Source: Pseudoalteromonas luteoviolacea B = ATCC 29581 | GTDB taxonomy: Bacteria > Pseudomonadota > Gammaproteobacteria > Enterobacterales > Alteromonadaceae | Length of the DNA stretch: 64,000 nt | Assembly: GCA_000333235.1 (NCBI GenBank) | Contig: CAPN01000051.1 | Span: 496,001-560,000, forward strand | Direction of reading: 5' to 3' | Part shown: positions 1 to 9,701 of the stretch, piece after piece | Layout of the letters: each line of letters starts with the position of its first letter | Position numbering within the stretch: position 1 is the first letter of the stretch | Translations under genes and position numbers: made by a program | The notes under the pieces: model-generated | The model's input: the letters and a program-made list of their open reading frames with translations, nothing else | The model's database searches: none | Told to the model about the DNA's origin: nothing

Positions 1-1542
1 GTGATGTATCACTCGGGACAAAACGGACTCGGTGACGCAGAAGGTTGGTGGTCTATCAAAAATGCAGGTACCAATGACATTTCTGGCGCGAAGCAAGGTC
101 AGTCGTTTATTGAACGTCGTGTTAGAACTCGTGATGTTGAATCTGATGTAACGTCTCTTGCTTTTTACCTGAACGACAGTTGGCAAGTTACGGAACAGTT
201 AGTAATGAACCTTGGCGTTCGCTACAGCCAATTTTCAAACACTGTAAGTGATGGTCGAAAATTTGCTGATTTAGACAATCAAATAGCGCCTCGTTTGCAA
301 GCAATCTATGACATTCATGGCGATGGCAGTGCAAAAGTATTTGCCACTTACGGACGTTATTTCCAACCAATCTCTGCCAATATGAACATTACTCAGGGCA
401 GTGCTTCCGTTGAATGGTTTGAGTATTTTGCACTGGATGAGCTCGATGGCAATGGCAATCCTGTTTTGTTAGGAGATGGCTCTCCTAGTCGAGGCAACAT
501 GCTTCGTGACCGACGTTGGAGGCAACGTGGTATTACAGAACCAGGCTTAATTGCGTCGAGTGAATTAAAGCCAATGTATTCAGATGAAATTACGATTGGG
601 TATGAACAAGAACTCGGTTCTGATATGAAAGCTGGCGTTCGAGCAATCTATCGCGACCTGGGACGCAGCCTAGAAGATACTGATGTAGGGCCTGTTCTTG
701 CGAAAAAACTTGCTGCCTTGGGGATCGAGGATAATGTTGGTCAAGGGTCCTATTACGTGTTGAATAACCCAGGTGAAGACATCGTTATGTCGTATGATTT
801 TGACGGAGATGGTCAGATTGACGATGTGACGCTTACTGCAGCAGAGCTTGCATTGCCTACGCCTAAACGACGTTATTTAGCACTGGAGTTTTCTTTAGAA
901 GGTGCGATCACGGATGACATAAACATCAACACATCATACACATGGTCGAAAAACTATGGTAACACCGAAGGCTTAGTAAAAACTGATAATGATCAAGCCG
1001 ATCCGGGTTGGACAACTTCCTATGACTACGCCGATTTGATGGATCATGGATATGGTAATTTACCGAATGATCATCGTCATGCATTAAAAGTAGCAGGCAC
1101 GTATCAGTTAACCGAAGATTTTACTTTAGGCCTTGTCGCACGCACCACATCGGGTCGTCCGCAAAGCTATTTTTCAGTACACCCAGAAGGAGTGGATAGT
1201 TGTGCAGCAGGTTCACCATGGGAAGATTGTATTAGTGTCTATTATGGTCACGCTTCGCACTATGACGAAAATGGTAACCCGGCACCTCGAGGCAGCGCAG
1301 GCAGTTTACCTTGGGTAACAAACATAGATATGTCTTTGGCATATCAAACGAAGTTGTACGGCAATGATTTAACCTTAAAAGGCACAATCTACAATCTCTT
1401 AGATGCAGATTTTGCTACGAGTGTTAATGAAGAGCGTACTTACTATGGCGATGAAGGCCTGACACTTAACCCGAACTATGGCTTAGTCACAGGTCGTCAA
1501 GAAGAGCGTTATGTGTCGTTCGTCGCACGATTGACATTCTAA
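1..1542 (+). CDS. TonB-dependent outer-membrane receptor, C-terminal part (Oar-like)
   Basis: The reading frame is open from the first base, so the gene starts upstream and only the last ~513 residues are present; the GTG at position 1 is not a start. The protein shows alternating amphipathic strands typical of a TonB-dependent beta-barrel (for example LGVRYSQFS, FATYGRYFQP, ITIGYEQELG) and ends in an aromatic residue (VSFVARLTF), the usual signal for outer-membrane insertion. Loop segments rich in Asp, Gly and Asn fit Oar-like receptors of marine gammaproteobacteria. The plug domain is outside the window. The substrate is not shown by the sequence; the hydroxyproline/peptide cassette that follows suggests import of proline-rich or collagen-type peptides, which is inference. 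A hairpin separates it from the next gene, so it probably has its own transcript. Confidence 0.85.
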   Translation: MMYHSGQNGLGDAEGWWSIKNAGTNDISGAKQGQSFIERRVRTRDVESDVTSLAFYLNDSWQVTEQLVMNLGVRYSQFSNTVSDGRKFADLDNQIAPRLQAIYDIHGDGSAKVFATYGRYFQPISANMNITQGSASVEWFEYFALDELDGNGNPVLLGDGSPSRGNMLRDRRWRQRGITEPGLIASSELKPMYSDEITIGYEQELGSDMKAGVRAIYRDLGRSLEDTDVGPVLAKKLAALGIEDNVGQGSYYVLNNPGEDIVMSYDFDGDGQIDDVTLTAAELALPTPKRRYLALEFSLEGAITDDININTSYTWSKNYGNTEGLVKTDNDQADPGWTTSYDYADLMDHGYGNLPNDHRHALKVAGTYQLTEDFTLGLVARTTSGRPQSYFSVHPEGVDSCAAGSPWEDCISVYYGHASHYDENGNPAPRGSAGSLPWVTNIDMSLAYQTKLYGNDLTLKGTIYNLLDADFATSVNEERTYYGDEGLTLNPNYGLVTGRQEERYVSFVARLTF

Positions 1543-1588
1543 TTTCCCTGTTAGATGTGTACATGGATGTACTGGTTGTTTTTAGTTC

Positions 1589-1621
1589 AATGTCGGGTCA
1601 CATAGTGACTCGGCATTTTTA
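1589..1621 (+). terminator. Rho-independent terminator after the TonB-dependent receptor
   Basis: An 11-bp stem (1591-1601 with 1605-1615, two G-T wobbles, 3-nt loop) is followed by a T run. It sits 47 bases after the receptor stop codon and just before the ribosome binding site of the next gene, so it could also act as a partial terminator within a larger transcript. Confidence 0.6.
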
Positions 1622-1635
1622 AGAAGGTGTAAGCG

Positions 1636-2658
1636 ATGAGCTTTACGTCACAATTAATTAAAAGCAGATTTGATCAAGCAAGTTACACTCTTAAATCCAT
1701 TGACATGCATACGGCAGGTGAGCCGTTGCGCGTAATTTATGATGGTTTTCCGACACTTAACGGTAAAACGATTCTGGCAAAACGGCAAGATTGTCTTGAA
1801 AATCATGATCAATTGCGAAAATTACTCATGCTCGAACCTCGTGGACACGCGGATATGTATGGAGCTTTGCTTGTTGAGCCTACGAATGAAGGCAGTGACT
1901 TTGGCGTGCTTTTTATCCATAACGAAGGCTATAGCACAATGTGTGGCCACGCTATTCTTGCACTCGCTAAATTAGCGGTAGCCAGTCGTTATAAAGCGCC
2001 GGAAACGCCTATCGTTATTGACACACCGGCAGGCAAAGTGATCGCACAATCAGATGGAGAATTATCATCCTTTATTAATGTTGCTAGCTTCGTGGCAGCG
2101 AGTAGCGAAACGATTGAATTAGACAGTAAGAAGTACTGTTTTGATATCGCTTTTGGGGGAGCATTTTATGCGTTTATTAACGCAGATCTGCATGACATCG
2201 ATTTAAGTGAAAGCAATCATAACGAACTAAAAAGGATGGGTAAGGCTTTAAAGGGCGTTATCGACCCTTTAGTGCTTTGTGTTCATCCAACGGAACCGCA
2301 ATTGAGTTTCTTATATGGCGTGATTTTTTATTCTGATCAACAAGTTGCTAATTCATCAAGTCATAGTAAGCACGTTTGTATTTTTGCTGATGGCGAACTA
2401 GACAGAAGCCCAACAGGAACAGGTGTAAGTGCGAGAGCCGCACTGTTATATCACCAAGGCGAATTACCCGTTGCTCAGTCTATTTTAATTGAGAGTATTT
2501 TAGGTCACACATTTACTGTTCAAATAGAAGCGGTAAAACACCAAACACGTCGAGTGGAAGTTTCGCCGAAAATATCCGGCTGTGCATTTATTACAGGCCA
2601 ACATACCTTTATGCTAGATCCATCCGATCCAATACAGCAAGGTTTTTTATTCAAATGA
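1636..2658 (+). CDS. Trans-3-hydroxy-L-proline dehydratase (proline racemase family)
   Basis: A 340-residue proline racemase-fold protein. True proline racemases and hydroxyproline 2-epimerases use two catalytic Cys. Here the first is kept (Cys103 in TMCGHAILAL) but the second site reads DRSPTGTG, with Thr260 in place of Cys. A Cys/Thr pair is the signature of trans-3-hydroxy-L-proline dehydratase (EC 4.2.1.77; the human enzyme has the same pair), which dehydrates the substrate to pyrroline-2-carboxylate. An A/G-rich ribosome binding site (AAGAAGG) precedes the ATG. The gene overlaps the next by 4 bases (ATGA), so the two are translationally coupled. The pyrroline-2-carboxylate reductase-like gene two positions downstream supplies the next pathway step and strongly supports this specificity. 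Confidence 0.88.
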   Translation: MSFTSQLIKSRFDQASYTLKSIDMHTAGEPLRVIYDGFPTLNGKTILAKRQDCLENHDQLRKLLMLEPRGHADMYGALLVEPTNEGSDFGVLFIHNEGYSTMCGHAILALAKLAVASRYKAPETPIVIDTPAGKVIAQSDGELSSFINVASFVAASSETIELDSKKYCFDIAFGGAFYAFINADLHDIDLSESNHNELKRMGKALKGVIDPLVLCVHPTEPQLSFLYGVIFYSDQQVANSSSHSKHVCIFADGELDRSPTGTGVSARAALLYHQGELPVAQSILIESILGHTFTVQIEAVKHQTRRVEVSPKISGCAFITGQHTFMLDPSDPIQQGFLFK

Positions 2659-3737
2659 ACGCGTTATACCTTGAGAGGCAACGTAAGTTGCAGCTTAAAT
2701 TGAATGAAAGTAGTGTCGATGCATTGCTTATACTAGGTTTTGAAAACATCCGTTATTTAACTGGCTACAGCGGCAATGCAGCGTATTTATTGTTCAGGTC
2801 CGACGGCCATATTCTCATAACGGATTATCGTTACTATCAACGAGCGCTGAACGAAACCGTAGGTGCCACAATTTATGAGCGAGATAGAGAGGCTCAAACA
2901 CTCGGAGAAGCCATTAAGTCATTTTTGGGCAAAAGTCACACTCTCGGTTTTGAATCCAACTTTATTACCGTTGGGACCTGGCAAGAGGTATTAAAGTCGT
3001 TAGATACATTCGATGTTAAACCCGTAAATGGATTAGTAGAGTCGATCCGTGCTCGTAAGGAACCCATCGAAATAGCGGCAATGCGCAAAGCAGCCGCAAT
3101 TGCAGATGAAGCGCTTTCACAAACACTAAAGCTTATCGAAACGGGCGTTACCGAGCGTGATCTAGCTCTAGAACTTGATTATAGAATGAAAAAACTGGGC
3201 TCAGACGGAGTTTCGTTTGATACGATTTTGCTCTTTGGCGAACGCAGTGCATTGCCTCATGGAAAGCCTGGTGATACCGCACTGTCAGAAGGGGATTTTA
3301 TTCTCGTGGATTTTGGTGCTGTTATTAATGGTTATCGCTCTGATATGACGCGAACCTATGTGCATGGCGAACCATCTGCGCAACAACGACACATGTATGA
3401 AGCAGTTGAAGTGGCGCAAAGGCAATGTTTTGCTCAACTGGCTCCCGGTATTTCGTGTAAAACACTAAACGCCATTTCAGAACAAGTCTTGACAGAGTAC
3501 GGTTACAAGAAATTTGCAGGTAAAGGTTTAGGTCACGGCGTTGGGCTTTTCTTGCATGAGTTTCCATTTATTAACCGCACTACGGATTACGCGCTCGAAG
3601 TAGGCAATGTCATCACAATAGAGCCGGGTGTTTACTTGCCAGAGATTGGTGGGGTTAGGCTCGAAGATGATGTCCTCATCACTGAACACGGTTTCGAATT
3701 TCTTACTCACGCACCTAAACATATCCATTGGAAGTAA
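2655..3737 (+). CDS. M24B family Xaa-Pro peptidase (PepQ/PepP-like)
   Basis: A 360-residue metallopeptidase with an N-terminal creatinase-like domain (about 1-130) and a C-terminal pita-bread domain. The dinuclear metal ligands are visible: two Asp in DFGAVINGYRSDMTRT, His in GHGVG, Glu in TIEPGVY and Glu in GVRLEDD. The length fits short M24B prolidases/aminopeptidases. It should release the N-terminal residue before proline, or split Xaa-Pro dipeptides, in the cytoplasm. Its start overlaps the dehydratase stop (ATGA), and the cyclodeaminase-family gene follows after one base. Within this operon it probably frees proline or hydroxyproline from imported peptides. Whether it acts on dipeptides or longer peptides cannot be decided from sequence. 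Confidence 0.88.
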   Translation: MNALYLERQRKLQLKLNESSVDALLILGFENIRYLTGYSGNAAYLLFRSDGHILITDYRYYQRALNETVGATIYERDREAQTLGEAIKSFLGKSHTLGFESNFITVGTWQEVLKSLDTFDVKPVNGLVESIRARKEPIEIAAMRKAAAIADEALSQTLKLIETGVTERDLALELDYRMKKLGSDGVSFDTILLFGERSALPHGKPGDTALSEGDFILVDFGAVINGYRSDMTRTYVHGEPSAQQRHMYEAVEVAQRQCFAQLAPGISCKTLNAISEQVLTEYGYKKFAGKGLGHGVGLFLHEFPFINRTTDYALEVGNVITIEPGVYLPEIGGVRLEDDVLITEHGFEFLTHAPKHIHWK

Positions 3738-3738
3738 C

Positions 3739-4677
3739 ATGAAAGTTATCGAATCATTGCAAGTATCACAAGCACTTAACTTTGAGGTTTTGATTGAAAC
3801 GTTAAAATCGGGCTTCACAAAACCAGCTCAAATACCGCGAAGACAAGTATTTGAGTTAGATCATGAGAGTGACAGGCACGATGCCTTTGCGCTCTTACCA
3901 GCTTGGAATGATGAGGTAATTGGCGTCAAAAGTTTTACGTATTTTCCAAATAACAGTGCAAAGGGATTTGACTCGTTATATTCAAAAGTTATCTTGTTTT
4001 CCAGAGACAATGGGGTGCCATTGGCATGTGTTGATGGAACAAGTGTTACCTACTGGCGAACTGCGGCTGTTTCTGCATTAGCCTCTCAACTTCTTTCCAA
4101 CCCGAACTCGACGCGCTTTGTGCTGTTTGGTTCAGGAAACTTAGCCACCTATCTTATTCAAGCACATCTTAGCATTCGACCATTTGAGCAGGTCACGTTA
4201 GTTGCAAGAAATCAGGATAGAGCATTATCAATTATTGCGTCACTAAAAGACAAATATCCTACCGTGCAATTTAGCGTTGAACCACGCGCAAGTCAAAACA
4301 CGATAGCAGAGGCCGATGTGATATGTTGCGCCACAGGTTCGCCTAAACCTTTGTTCAAAGGAAGTTGGTTGCAACCTGGCAGTCACGTTGATTTGTTAGG
4401 TAATCACCATAAAACAGAAAGAGAGTGTGACAGTGAAACCATTGTAAATTCGCAAGTATTTGTCGACAGTCGACTCAATGTGCTATCAGAAGCAGGTGAG
4501 TTGCTTATTCCGATTGCTGAAGGAAAAATTAACGAAAAGCATGTTATCGCAGAATTAAGCGAATTATGTAAAATTAAACATAAATGGTCTCCTAACTCCA
4601 CAACCGTATTCAAATCAGTCGGAACGGCACTTGCCGATTTACTTACCGCTCAGTTAGTTCTTAACAGGTTATCATGA
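3739..4677 (+). CDS. Ornithine cyclodeaminase/mu-crystallin family protein, probable pyrroline-2-carboxylate reductase
   Basis: The family's Rossmann motif is present (FGSGNLATYLIQ), as are the C-terminal family motifs around GSHVDLLGNHH and VFVDSRLNVLSEAGE. I start it at ATG 3739 (312 aa), one base after the peptidase stop and behind GGAAG. An upstream in-frame extension to 3628 would lie entirely inside the peptidase gene. In known trans-3-hydroxyproline pathways an enzyme of this family reduces pyrroline-2-carboxylate to L-proline with NAD(P)H, so the operon converts trans-3-hydroxy-L-proline to proline. Ornithine cyclodeaminase or alanine dehydrogenase activity are alternatives for the family but fit the neighbours less well. 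Confidence 0.82.
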   Translation: MKVIESLQVSQALNFEVLIETLKSGFTKPAQIPRRQVFELDHESDRHDAFALLPAWNDEVIGVKSFTYFPNNSAKGFDSLYSKVILFSRDNGVPLACVDGTSVTYWRTAAVSALASQLLSNPNSTRFVLFGSGNLATYLIQAHLSIRPFEQVTLVARNQDRALSIIASLKDKYPTVQFSVEPRASQNTIAEADVICCATGSPKPLFKGSWLQPGSHVDLLGNHHKTERECDSETIVNSQVFVDSRLNVLSEAGELLIPIAEGKINEKHVIAELSELCKIKHKWSPNSTTVFKSVGTALADLLTAQLVLNRLS

Positions 4678-5081
4678 CAATCCTTTTGGCTAGCATAAGT
4701 GCTATGGTCTTACTGAGCTCATGCATTTATTACCTTTGGTATCGGCGCCACTTTAAAAAGCGAGTATGGCGAAGTGTTAAAGTCCAATCACTCAATCGGG
4801 TAATACGTTATAAGGGATTAAGTCTCGAATTACTGAGCGAACCAAACATGATCGCATCGTATGAATTTGAGGGAGCAAAATGCTCGTGTATTATGACTTT
4901 TCAAGAGCCACTTTGGCGCGATTTTTATGAACGTGGCAACGCATGGATTTTTATCGACCCCAAGAACCCGACACAATGCCTACATAATTCAGAGAACAGA
5001 TATAAGTTTATTAAACTTTGGCTGTTAAGTTTTAGCGCTATCGCGTTATGTCAGATTACAGTATTTACGATCAGCAGCTAA
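4674..5081 (+). CDS. Small membrane protein of unknown function
   Basis: A 135-residue protein that I do not recognise. It has an N-terminal hydrophobic segment (about 3-24) followed by a basic stretch (YRRHFKKRVWR), a soluble central part of about 85 residues, and a second hydrophobic segment near the C-terminus (about 110-132). Both ends would thus sit in the inner membrane with the middle on one face. The start overlaps the stop of the reductase gene by 4 bases (ATGA), which supports real translation and membership in the hydroxyproline operon. The layout loosely recalls DUF3592-type proteins, but I cannot confirm this. A bidirectional terminator follows. Confidence 0.7.
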   Translation: MTILLASISAMVLLSSCIYYLWYRRHFKKRVWRSVKVQSLNRVIRYKGLSLELLSEPNMIASYEFEGAKCSCIMTFQEPLWRDFYERGNAWIFIDPKNPTQCLHNSENRYKFIKLWLLSFSAIALCQITVFTISS

Positions 5082-5092
5082 AAGCACAAGGT

Positions 5093-5121
5093 AAAAAAGG
5101 CGCGAATTATCGCGCCTTTTT
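5093..5121. terminator. Bidirectional Rho-independent terminator
   Basis: GGCGCG (5099-5104) pairs with CGCGCC (5111-5116), flanked by A-run on the left and T-run on the right. It lies between two convergent genes and can end both the hydroxyproline operon and htpX. Confidence 0.85.
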
Positions 5122-5142
5122 GTGTTTTAACGTATGTCGACA

Positions 5143-6012
5143 CTAGCGTAGGGCGTTGATCCGAGCTTCAAGTGGCGGGTGTGACGAAAACATCTCTGAT
5201 AAACTTTTACCAGAAGCGATACCAAACGCCATCATTGAACCTTCAAGTTGAGATTCATGGTTATGACGCAGACGCTCAAGCGCTGCACGCATTTTATGCG
5301 CACCCACTAAATTTGCTGCGCCGCGATCGGCAGCAAATTCACGTTTACGGCTAAAGTGCGCCACGACGATTGAGGCCAAAATACCGAATACCATCTGGAA
5401 AATCATATCAAACAAGAAATAGGTCCAACTATGACCACTGCTTTCGCCTTCTTCATCATTGCTGTTTAAGAAGTTATCAACGATACCCGCAAGGACTTTT
5501 GAAATAAAGATTACAAACGTATTCACTACACCTTGGATCAAGGTAAGCGTCACCATATCGCCATTGGCTACGTGAGAAACTTCATGCGCAAGAACCGCTT
5601 CAGCCTCATCACGTGTCATGTTGTGCATTAAGCCTGTACTAACAGCAACTAAGCTGTTGTTTTTACTTGGCCCTGTTGCAAAAGCGTTCATCTCTGGACT
5701 GTCGTAAATAGCCACTTCTGGCATTTTTATACCAGCTTGTTGTGCTTGACGCGCAACCGTAGTAACTAACCAATGCTCTAATTCACTACGTGGCTGTTCG
5801 ATCACAACGGCACCCGTTGATTTTTTCGCCATCCATTTTGACATATATAAAGAAATAAAAGATCCACCGAAGCCAAATACAGCAGCGATAGTTAAGATAC
5901 CGCCAAGACTGCGGTTGTTGATACCAAACACGCTCATGATCACGGACAACACAATCCCTAATACGAGCATCACGGCTAAGTTAGTAATGAGAAATAACAC
6001 GACTCGTTTCAT
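5143..6012 (-). CDS. htpX: Membrane-bound zinc metalloprotease HtpX
   Basis: A 289-residue M48B protease of the inner membrane that degrades damaged or misfolded membrane proteins. With the start at 6012 ([10 protein letters not shown]) the protein matches the usual family length (~290 aa). An upstream extension to 6147 lacks family similarity, and the chosen ATG follows a GGGG ribosome binding site. Two N-terminal membrane segments (about 4-26 and 37-57) precede the zinc site HEVSH (His143, Glu144, His147). Further hydrophobic segments lie around 160-215, followed by [12 protein letters not shown], which carries the third ligand. In enterobacteria the gene belongs to the Cpx/heat-shock envelope response; no clear sigma32 or CpxR site was identified here. 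Confidence 0.95.
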   Translation of the reverse strand: MKRVVLFLITNLAVMLVLGIVLSVIMSVFGINNRSLGGILTIAAVFGFGGSFISLYMSKWMAKKSTGAVVIEQPRSELEHWLVTTVARQAQQAGIKMPEVAIYDSPEMNAFATGPSKNNSLVAVSTGLMHNMTRDEAEAVLAHEVSHVANGDMVTLTLIQGVVNTFVIFISKVLAGIVDNFLNSNDEEGESSGHSWTYFLFDMIFQMVFGILASIVVAHFSRKREFAADRGAANLVGAHKMRAALERLRHNHESQLEGSMMAFGIASGKSLSEMFSSHPPLEARINALR

Positions 6013-6398
6013 AATAACCCCAATAAAACAATAAAAATTAACTAAGTGCTCCGTAGCGTAATCAATTTGATTAAACGCACTCGGCATCGATGCATTACTT
6101 ATCAACTTTACTCTTCGATTGAGTAAATTTGATGAAATTTCACACATTGAATCGTCATAATTTAGACATGACTAGCCACTAAGTACGCCAAAGCAGTTAC
6201 TTAATCCCAATAATTCGAGTTATCCCAAGTAGTTCCCAGTGTATTTATATGGTTTTGTTTTCGAAAAAACAAGATCTATGAGTCGGTATATCTAAAATTT
6301 CGACCTATTTTGTCACCATCGAGTGATTTCATACGCTAGCAGTGCCGAGCTGCATTAGGTATAATTTGATTTTAGTCGTCGTAACTATGAGCAAGTAA
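6013..6398. other. Intergenic region between divergent htpX and rimO
   Basis: No convincing gene or RNA is visible in these 386 bases. A TATAAT hexamer at 6360-6365 is a possible -10 box for rimO, but its -35 is poor. A short A/T-rich inverted repeat lies near 6250-6270 (GTTTTCGAAAAAAC). Both genes must be driven from here. Confidence 0.4.
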
Positions 6399-7811
6399 AT
6401 GTCCGTCGAACAGTTTGATCCAAAACAAACCACCACATTAGATACCGCCAAAAAACAATTGGAGCAAGGTATTGGAAAATCAACGAAAAACCTTTCAACA
6501 GGGTCAAAAGTTGGATTTGTTTCTTTAGGTTGCCCTAAAAACCTTGTTGACTCTGAGCGTATTCTGACTCAATTGCGCACCGAAGGCTACGAAGTTGTCA
6601 GTAGCTATAATGATTCGGATGTGGTGATAGTTAACACATGTGGTTTTATTGATTCGGCAGTACAAGAGTCGCTCGATACTATTGGCGAAGCGTTAAAAGA
6701 AAATGGCAAAGTGATCGTAACGGGCTGCTTAGGTGCTCGTGAGGATGAGATCCGCCAAGTACACCCTAACGTGCTTGGTATTACTGGGCCGCATGCGTAT
6801 GAAAACGTAATGGAGCATGTATACAAATACACGACTCGCCCAAAAAGAAATCCGTTTACGAGTTTAGTACCAGACCAAGGTATTAAGTTAACCCCAAAAC
6901 ATTATGCTTACTTGAAAATATCCGAAGGATGTAATCACCGCTGTACTTTTTGTATCATTCCGTCTATGCGTGGCGATTTAGTCTCTCGGCCGGTCGGTGA
7001 AGTACTTACCGAAGCAGAGCGTCTTAAGCAAGCTGGTGTTAAAGAGCTGTTAGTGATAAGCCAAGATACAAGTGCTTACGGAGTAGATGTTAAGCAACGT
7101 ACTGGATTTTGGAATGGCCAGCCGGTTAAAACTGATATGCTTAATCTATGTAAAGCATTAAACCAATTGGGTATTTGGACACGTCTACATTATGTTTATC
7201 CATATCCGCATGTTGATGAAGTCATCCCGTTAATGGCGGAAGGAAAGTTATTACCGTATTTAGATATTCCTTTCCAACATGCAAGCCCTCGCATTCTAAA
7301 ACTGATGAAACGACCAGGCCAAGCAGAACGCACCTTAGAGCGAATCAAAAAATGGCGCGAATTATGTCCTGAGCTTGTGATCCGCTCTACGTTCATCGTT
7401 GGTTTTCCCGGGGAAACGGAAGAAGACTTCCAAATTTTGTTAGATTGGTTAGAAGAAGCGCAATTGGATCGTGTTGGTTGTTTCAAATATTCGCCAGTAG
7501 AGGGAGCGAAAGCGAACGAATTAGCCGACCAAGTGCCAGAAGAAGTAAAAGAAGCGCGTTTCGAGCGCTTTATGTTAAAGCAACAAGCAATTAGCCAAGC
7601 TCGTTTGCAACAGCGTGTAGGCACAACAATGCAAATCCTAATCGATGAAGTCGACGAAGAGGGAGCAATTGGGCGTACTTATGCAGATGCACCTGAAATT
7701 GATGGTGTGGTGTATCTGAACGGCGAAACGAGTGTGAAACCAGGTGATGTCGTTAGAGGATTAATTACACATTCGGATGAATATGATCTGTGGGCTGAAA
7801 TTCAACAGTAA
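6399..7811 (+). CDS. rimO: Ribosomal protein uS12 (S12) methylthiotransferase RimO
   Basis: A 470-residue radical-SAM methylthiotransferase that modifies a conserved Asp of ribosomal protein S12. Domains in order are: an N-terminal UPF0004 domain with its own Fe-S cluster ([27 protein letters not shown]), the radical-SAM core with CxxxCxxC (Cys178, Cys182, Cys185 in [10 protein letters not shown]), and a C-terminal TRAM domain (about 395-470). It is about 30 residues longer than the E. coli enzyme because of an N-terminal extension, which is common in Alteromonadales. It is monocistronic, with a hairpin after the stop. Confidence 0.96.
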   Translation: MSVEQFDPKQTTTLDTAKKQLEQGIGKSTKNLSTGSKVGFVSLGCPKNLVDSERILTQLRTEGYEVVSSYNDSDVVIVNTCGFIDSAVQESLDTIGEALKENGKVIVTGCLGAREDEIRQVHPNVLGITGPHAYENVMEHVYKYTTRPKRNPFTSLVPDQGIKLTPKHYAYLKISEGCNHRCTFCIIPSMRGDLVSRPVGEVLTEAERLKQAGVKELLVISQDTSAYGVDVKQRTGFWNGQPVKTDMLNLCKALNQLGIWTRLHYVYPYPHVDEVIPLMAEGKLLPYLDIPFQHASPRILKLMKRPGQAERTLERIKKWRELCPELVIRSTFIVGFPGETEEDFQILLDWLEEAQLDRVGCFKYSPVEGAKANELADQVPEEVKEARFERFMLKQQAISQARLQQRVGTTMQILIDEVDEEGAIGRTYADAPEIDGVVYLNGETSVKPGDVVRGLITHSDEYDLWAEIQQ

Positions 7812-7833
7812 GGGCTCTCTAAAATAAAGGAAA

Positions 7834-7866
7834 AAGGCACTTCAATTATTTGAGTGCCTTGTTCAT
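7834..7866 (+). terminator. Probable terminator after rimO
   Basis: AAGGCAC (7834-7840) pairs with GTGCCTT (7854-7860), extended by a further short pairing of TCAA with TTGA, and is followed by a T-rich stretch. Confidence 0.65.
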
Positions 7867-7966
7867 TTTTACTCTCGTCTCGACTTTTTACGGGACTACT
7901 CGTATAATTCGCCGCCTTTTTATCCTTACAAGGTTTACCTTGTCAATTAGCTTTTAGGAAATTACG

Positions 7967-9565
7967 TTGATTTCAACTGCAAATATTACGATGCAATTTG
8001 GCGCAGAGCCGCTATTTGAAAACATTTCTGCCAAATTTGGTAACGGTAATCGTTATGGCTTAATTGGTGCGAATGGTTGCGGAAAATCAACGTTCATGAA
8101 AATCCTAACCGGCGCGTTGGCCCCAACATCCGGTAATGTATCTATCGAGCCTGGTTTAAAATTAGGGGTGTTAAGTCAAGATCAATTCGCTTTTGAAGAC
8201 TACTCGGTGATCGATACGGTGATTATGGGTGACAAAGAGTTGTGGGAAATAAAGCAAGAACGCGACCGTATTTATTCTCTACCTGAAATCAGCGAAGAAG
8301 ATGGTATGAAAGTGGGTGAACTGGAAAGCTTATATGGTGAAATGGATGGCTATAGCGCCGAAGCTAGAGCCGGCGACATTCTGCTTAAAGCGGGTATTGA
8401 AGAATCGTTTCATTTTGGTTTGATGTCACAAGTTGCGCCAGGGTGGAAGCTTCGTGTGCTTCTTGCTCAAGCATTATTCGCTAATCCAGATATTTTGCTT
8501 TTAGATGAACCGACAAACAACCTTGATATTCATACCATTGGTTGGCTTGAAAACGAATTGAATCAACGAAAATGCACGATGATCATTATTTCCCACGATC
8601 GCCATTTTCTAAACAGTGTTTGTACGCACATGGCCGATATTGATTACGGTGAATTACGTATTTACCCTGGTAATTATGATAAATTTATTGAAGCGTCATC
8701 ATTAATGCGTGAACAACTGTTGGCGTCAAATGCAAAAAAGCAATCGGAAATTGAAGAGTTACAAGATTTTGTTAATCGCTTTGGAGCAAATGCATCAAAA
8801 GCTAAGCAAGCCAGTTCGCGCGCAAAGCGAATGGAAAAAATTACGCTTGATGAAGTAAAAGCAAGTAGCCGAGTTGCGCCTTATATTCGCTTTAATGAGA
8901 GTAAAAAGCTTCACCGTCAAGCGGTCACGTTGGAAAACCTAGGTCATGGATTTGATGGTGAGTTGCTGTTTTCAGGTGGCGACCTAATACTAGAGGCCGG
9001 TTCAAAACTTGCGATTATCGGTGAGAATGGAGTAGGTAAGTCTACGTTTTTAAAATGTTTGGTGGGCGAATACGAGTCACAAATTGGCACTATCAAATGG
9101 TCTGAAAACGCTGCAATAGGGTATTGTCCACAAGATAGCTCAAAGGATTTTGATAACGAACTTACACTTTTTGACTGGATGTCTCAGTGGCGTACTGCAA
9201 AGCACAATGACTTAATGGTGCGCGGGATGTTAGGGCGCTTACTTTTCACCGCGGATGACGCAAATAAAAAAGTTCGTAATTGTTCGGGTGGGGAAAAGAA
9301 CCGTCTGTTATTCGGCAAGTTAATGATGCAAGACACCAACGTGCTTATCATGGATGAGCCGACTAACCATATGGATATGGAAGCAATTGAAGCGCTAAAT
9401 AACGCGCTTAAACTTTACGAAGGAACGTTAATTTTTGTAAGCCATGACCGTAAGTTTGTCTCCTCTTTAGCAACTCGAATTATTGACATCAATCGCCATC
9501 GAGTTGAGAGCTTTCACGGCACGTTCGATGAATATTTAGCAAATAAAGCACAAAACGCTGCTTAG
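7967..9565 (+). CDS. ybiT: ABC-F family ATPase, YbiT-like
   Basis: A 532-residue protein with two ABC ATPase domains and no membrane segments, closely similar in layout to E. coli YbiT. Domain 1 has Walker A GANGCGKS and [11 protein letters not shown]. Its signature is degenerate ([15 protein letters not shown]), as is usual in YbiT. The linker (about 235-300) is the basic, helical ABC-F linker. Domain 2 has Walker A GENGVGKS, signature [10 protein letters not shown] and [15 protein letters not shown] proteins act on the ribosome near the E site to relieve stalling. The start is a TTG at 7967 behind TTTAGGAAA; no ATG near it fits, and the family N-terminus begins here. Confidence 0.93.
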   Translation: MISTANITMQFGAEPLFENISAKFGNGNRYGLIGANGCGKSTFMKILTGALAPTSGNVSIEPGLKLGVLSQDQFAFEDYSVIDTVIMGDKELWEIKQERDRIYSLPEISEEDGMKVGELESLYGEMDGYSAEARAGDILLKAGIEESFHFGLMSQVAPGWKLRVLLAQALFANPDILLLDEPTNNLDIHTIGWLENELNQRKCTMIIISHDRHFLNSVCTHMADIDYGELRIYPGNYDKFIEASSLMREQLLASNAKKQSEIEELQDFVNRFGANASKAKQASSRAKRMEKITLDEVKASSRVAPYIRFNESKKLHRQAVTLENLGHGFDGELLFSGGDLILEAGSKLAIIGENGVGKSTFLKCLVGEYESQIGTIKWSENAAIGYCPQDSSKDFDNELTLFDWMSQWRTAKHNDLMVRGMLGRLLFTADDANKKVRNCSGGEKNRLLFGKLMMQDTNVLIMDEPTNHMDMEAIEALNNALKLYEGTLIFVSHDRKFVSSLATRIIDINRHRVESFHGTFDEYLANKAQNAA

Positions 9566-9575
9566 CTTTAATAGT

Positions 9576-9602
9576 CAAAGGGTAAAATTACTTTACCCTT
9601 TG
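9576..9602. terminator. Probable terminator after ybiT
   Basis: A perfect 11-bp inverted repeat (9576-9586 with 9592-9602, 5-nt loop ATTAC) lies 11 bases after the stop. The T-tract is poor (CTCCTCATTTCTTTT), so this could be a weak terminator or an RNA-stabilising hairpin. Confidence 0.6.
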
Positions 9603-9701
9603 CTCCTCATTTCTTTTAGTTCTCGTCGTTTTAATCAAAGTGATAAATTTAAGTGAATAGTTAGTGTAAACTAAGACTAAATTTCATCTTAATGTTTTGC
9701 C

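Noticed and set aside
1636..2658. Proline racemase or 4-hydroxyproline 2-epimerase
   Set aside because: The second catalytic Cys is replaced by Thr260 (SPTGTG), which marks the dehydratase group.
3628..3738. N-terminal extension of the cyclodeaminase-family gene
   Set aside because: It lies wholly inside the peptidase gene; ATG 3739 has a better ribosome binding site and matches the family start.
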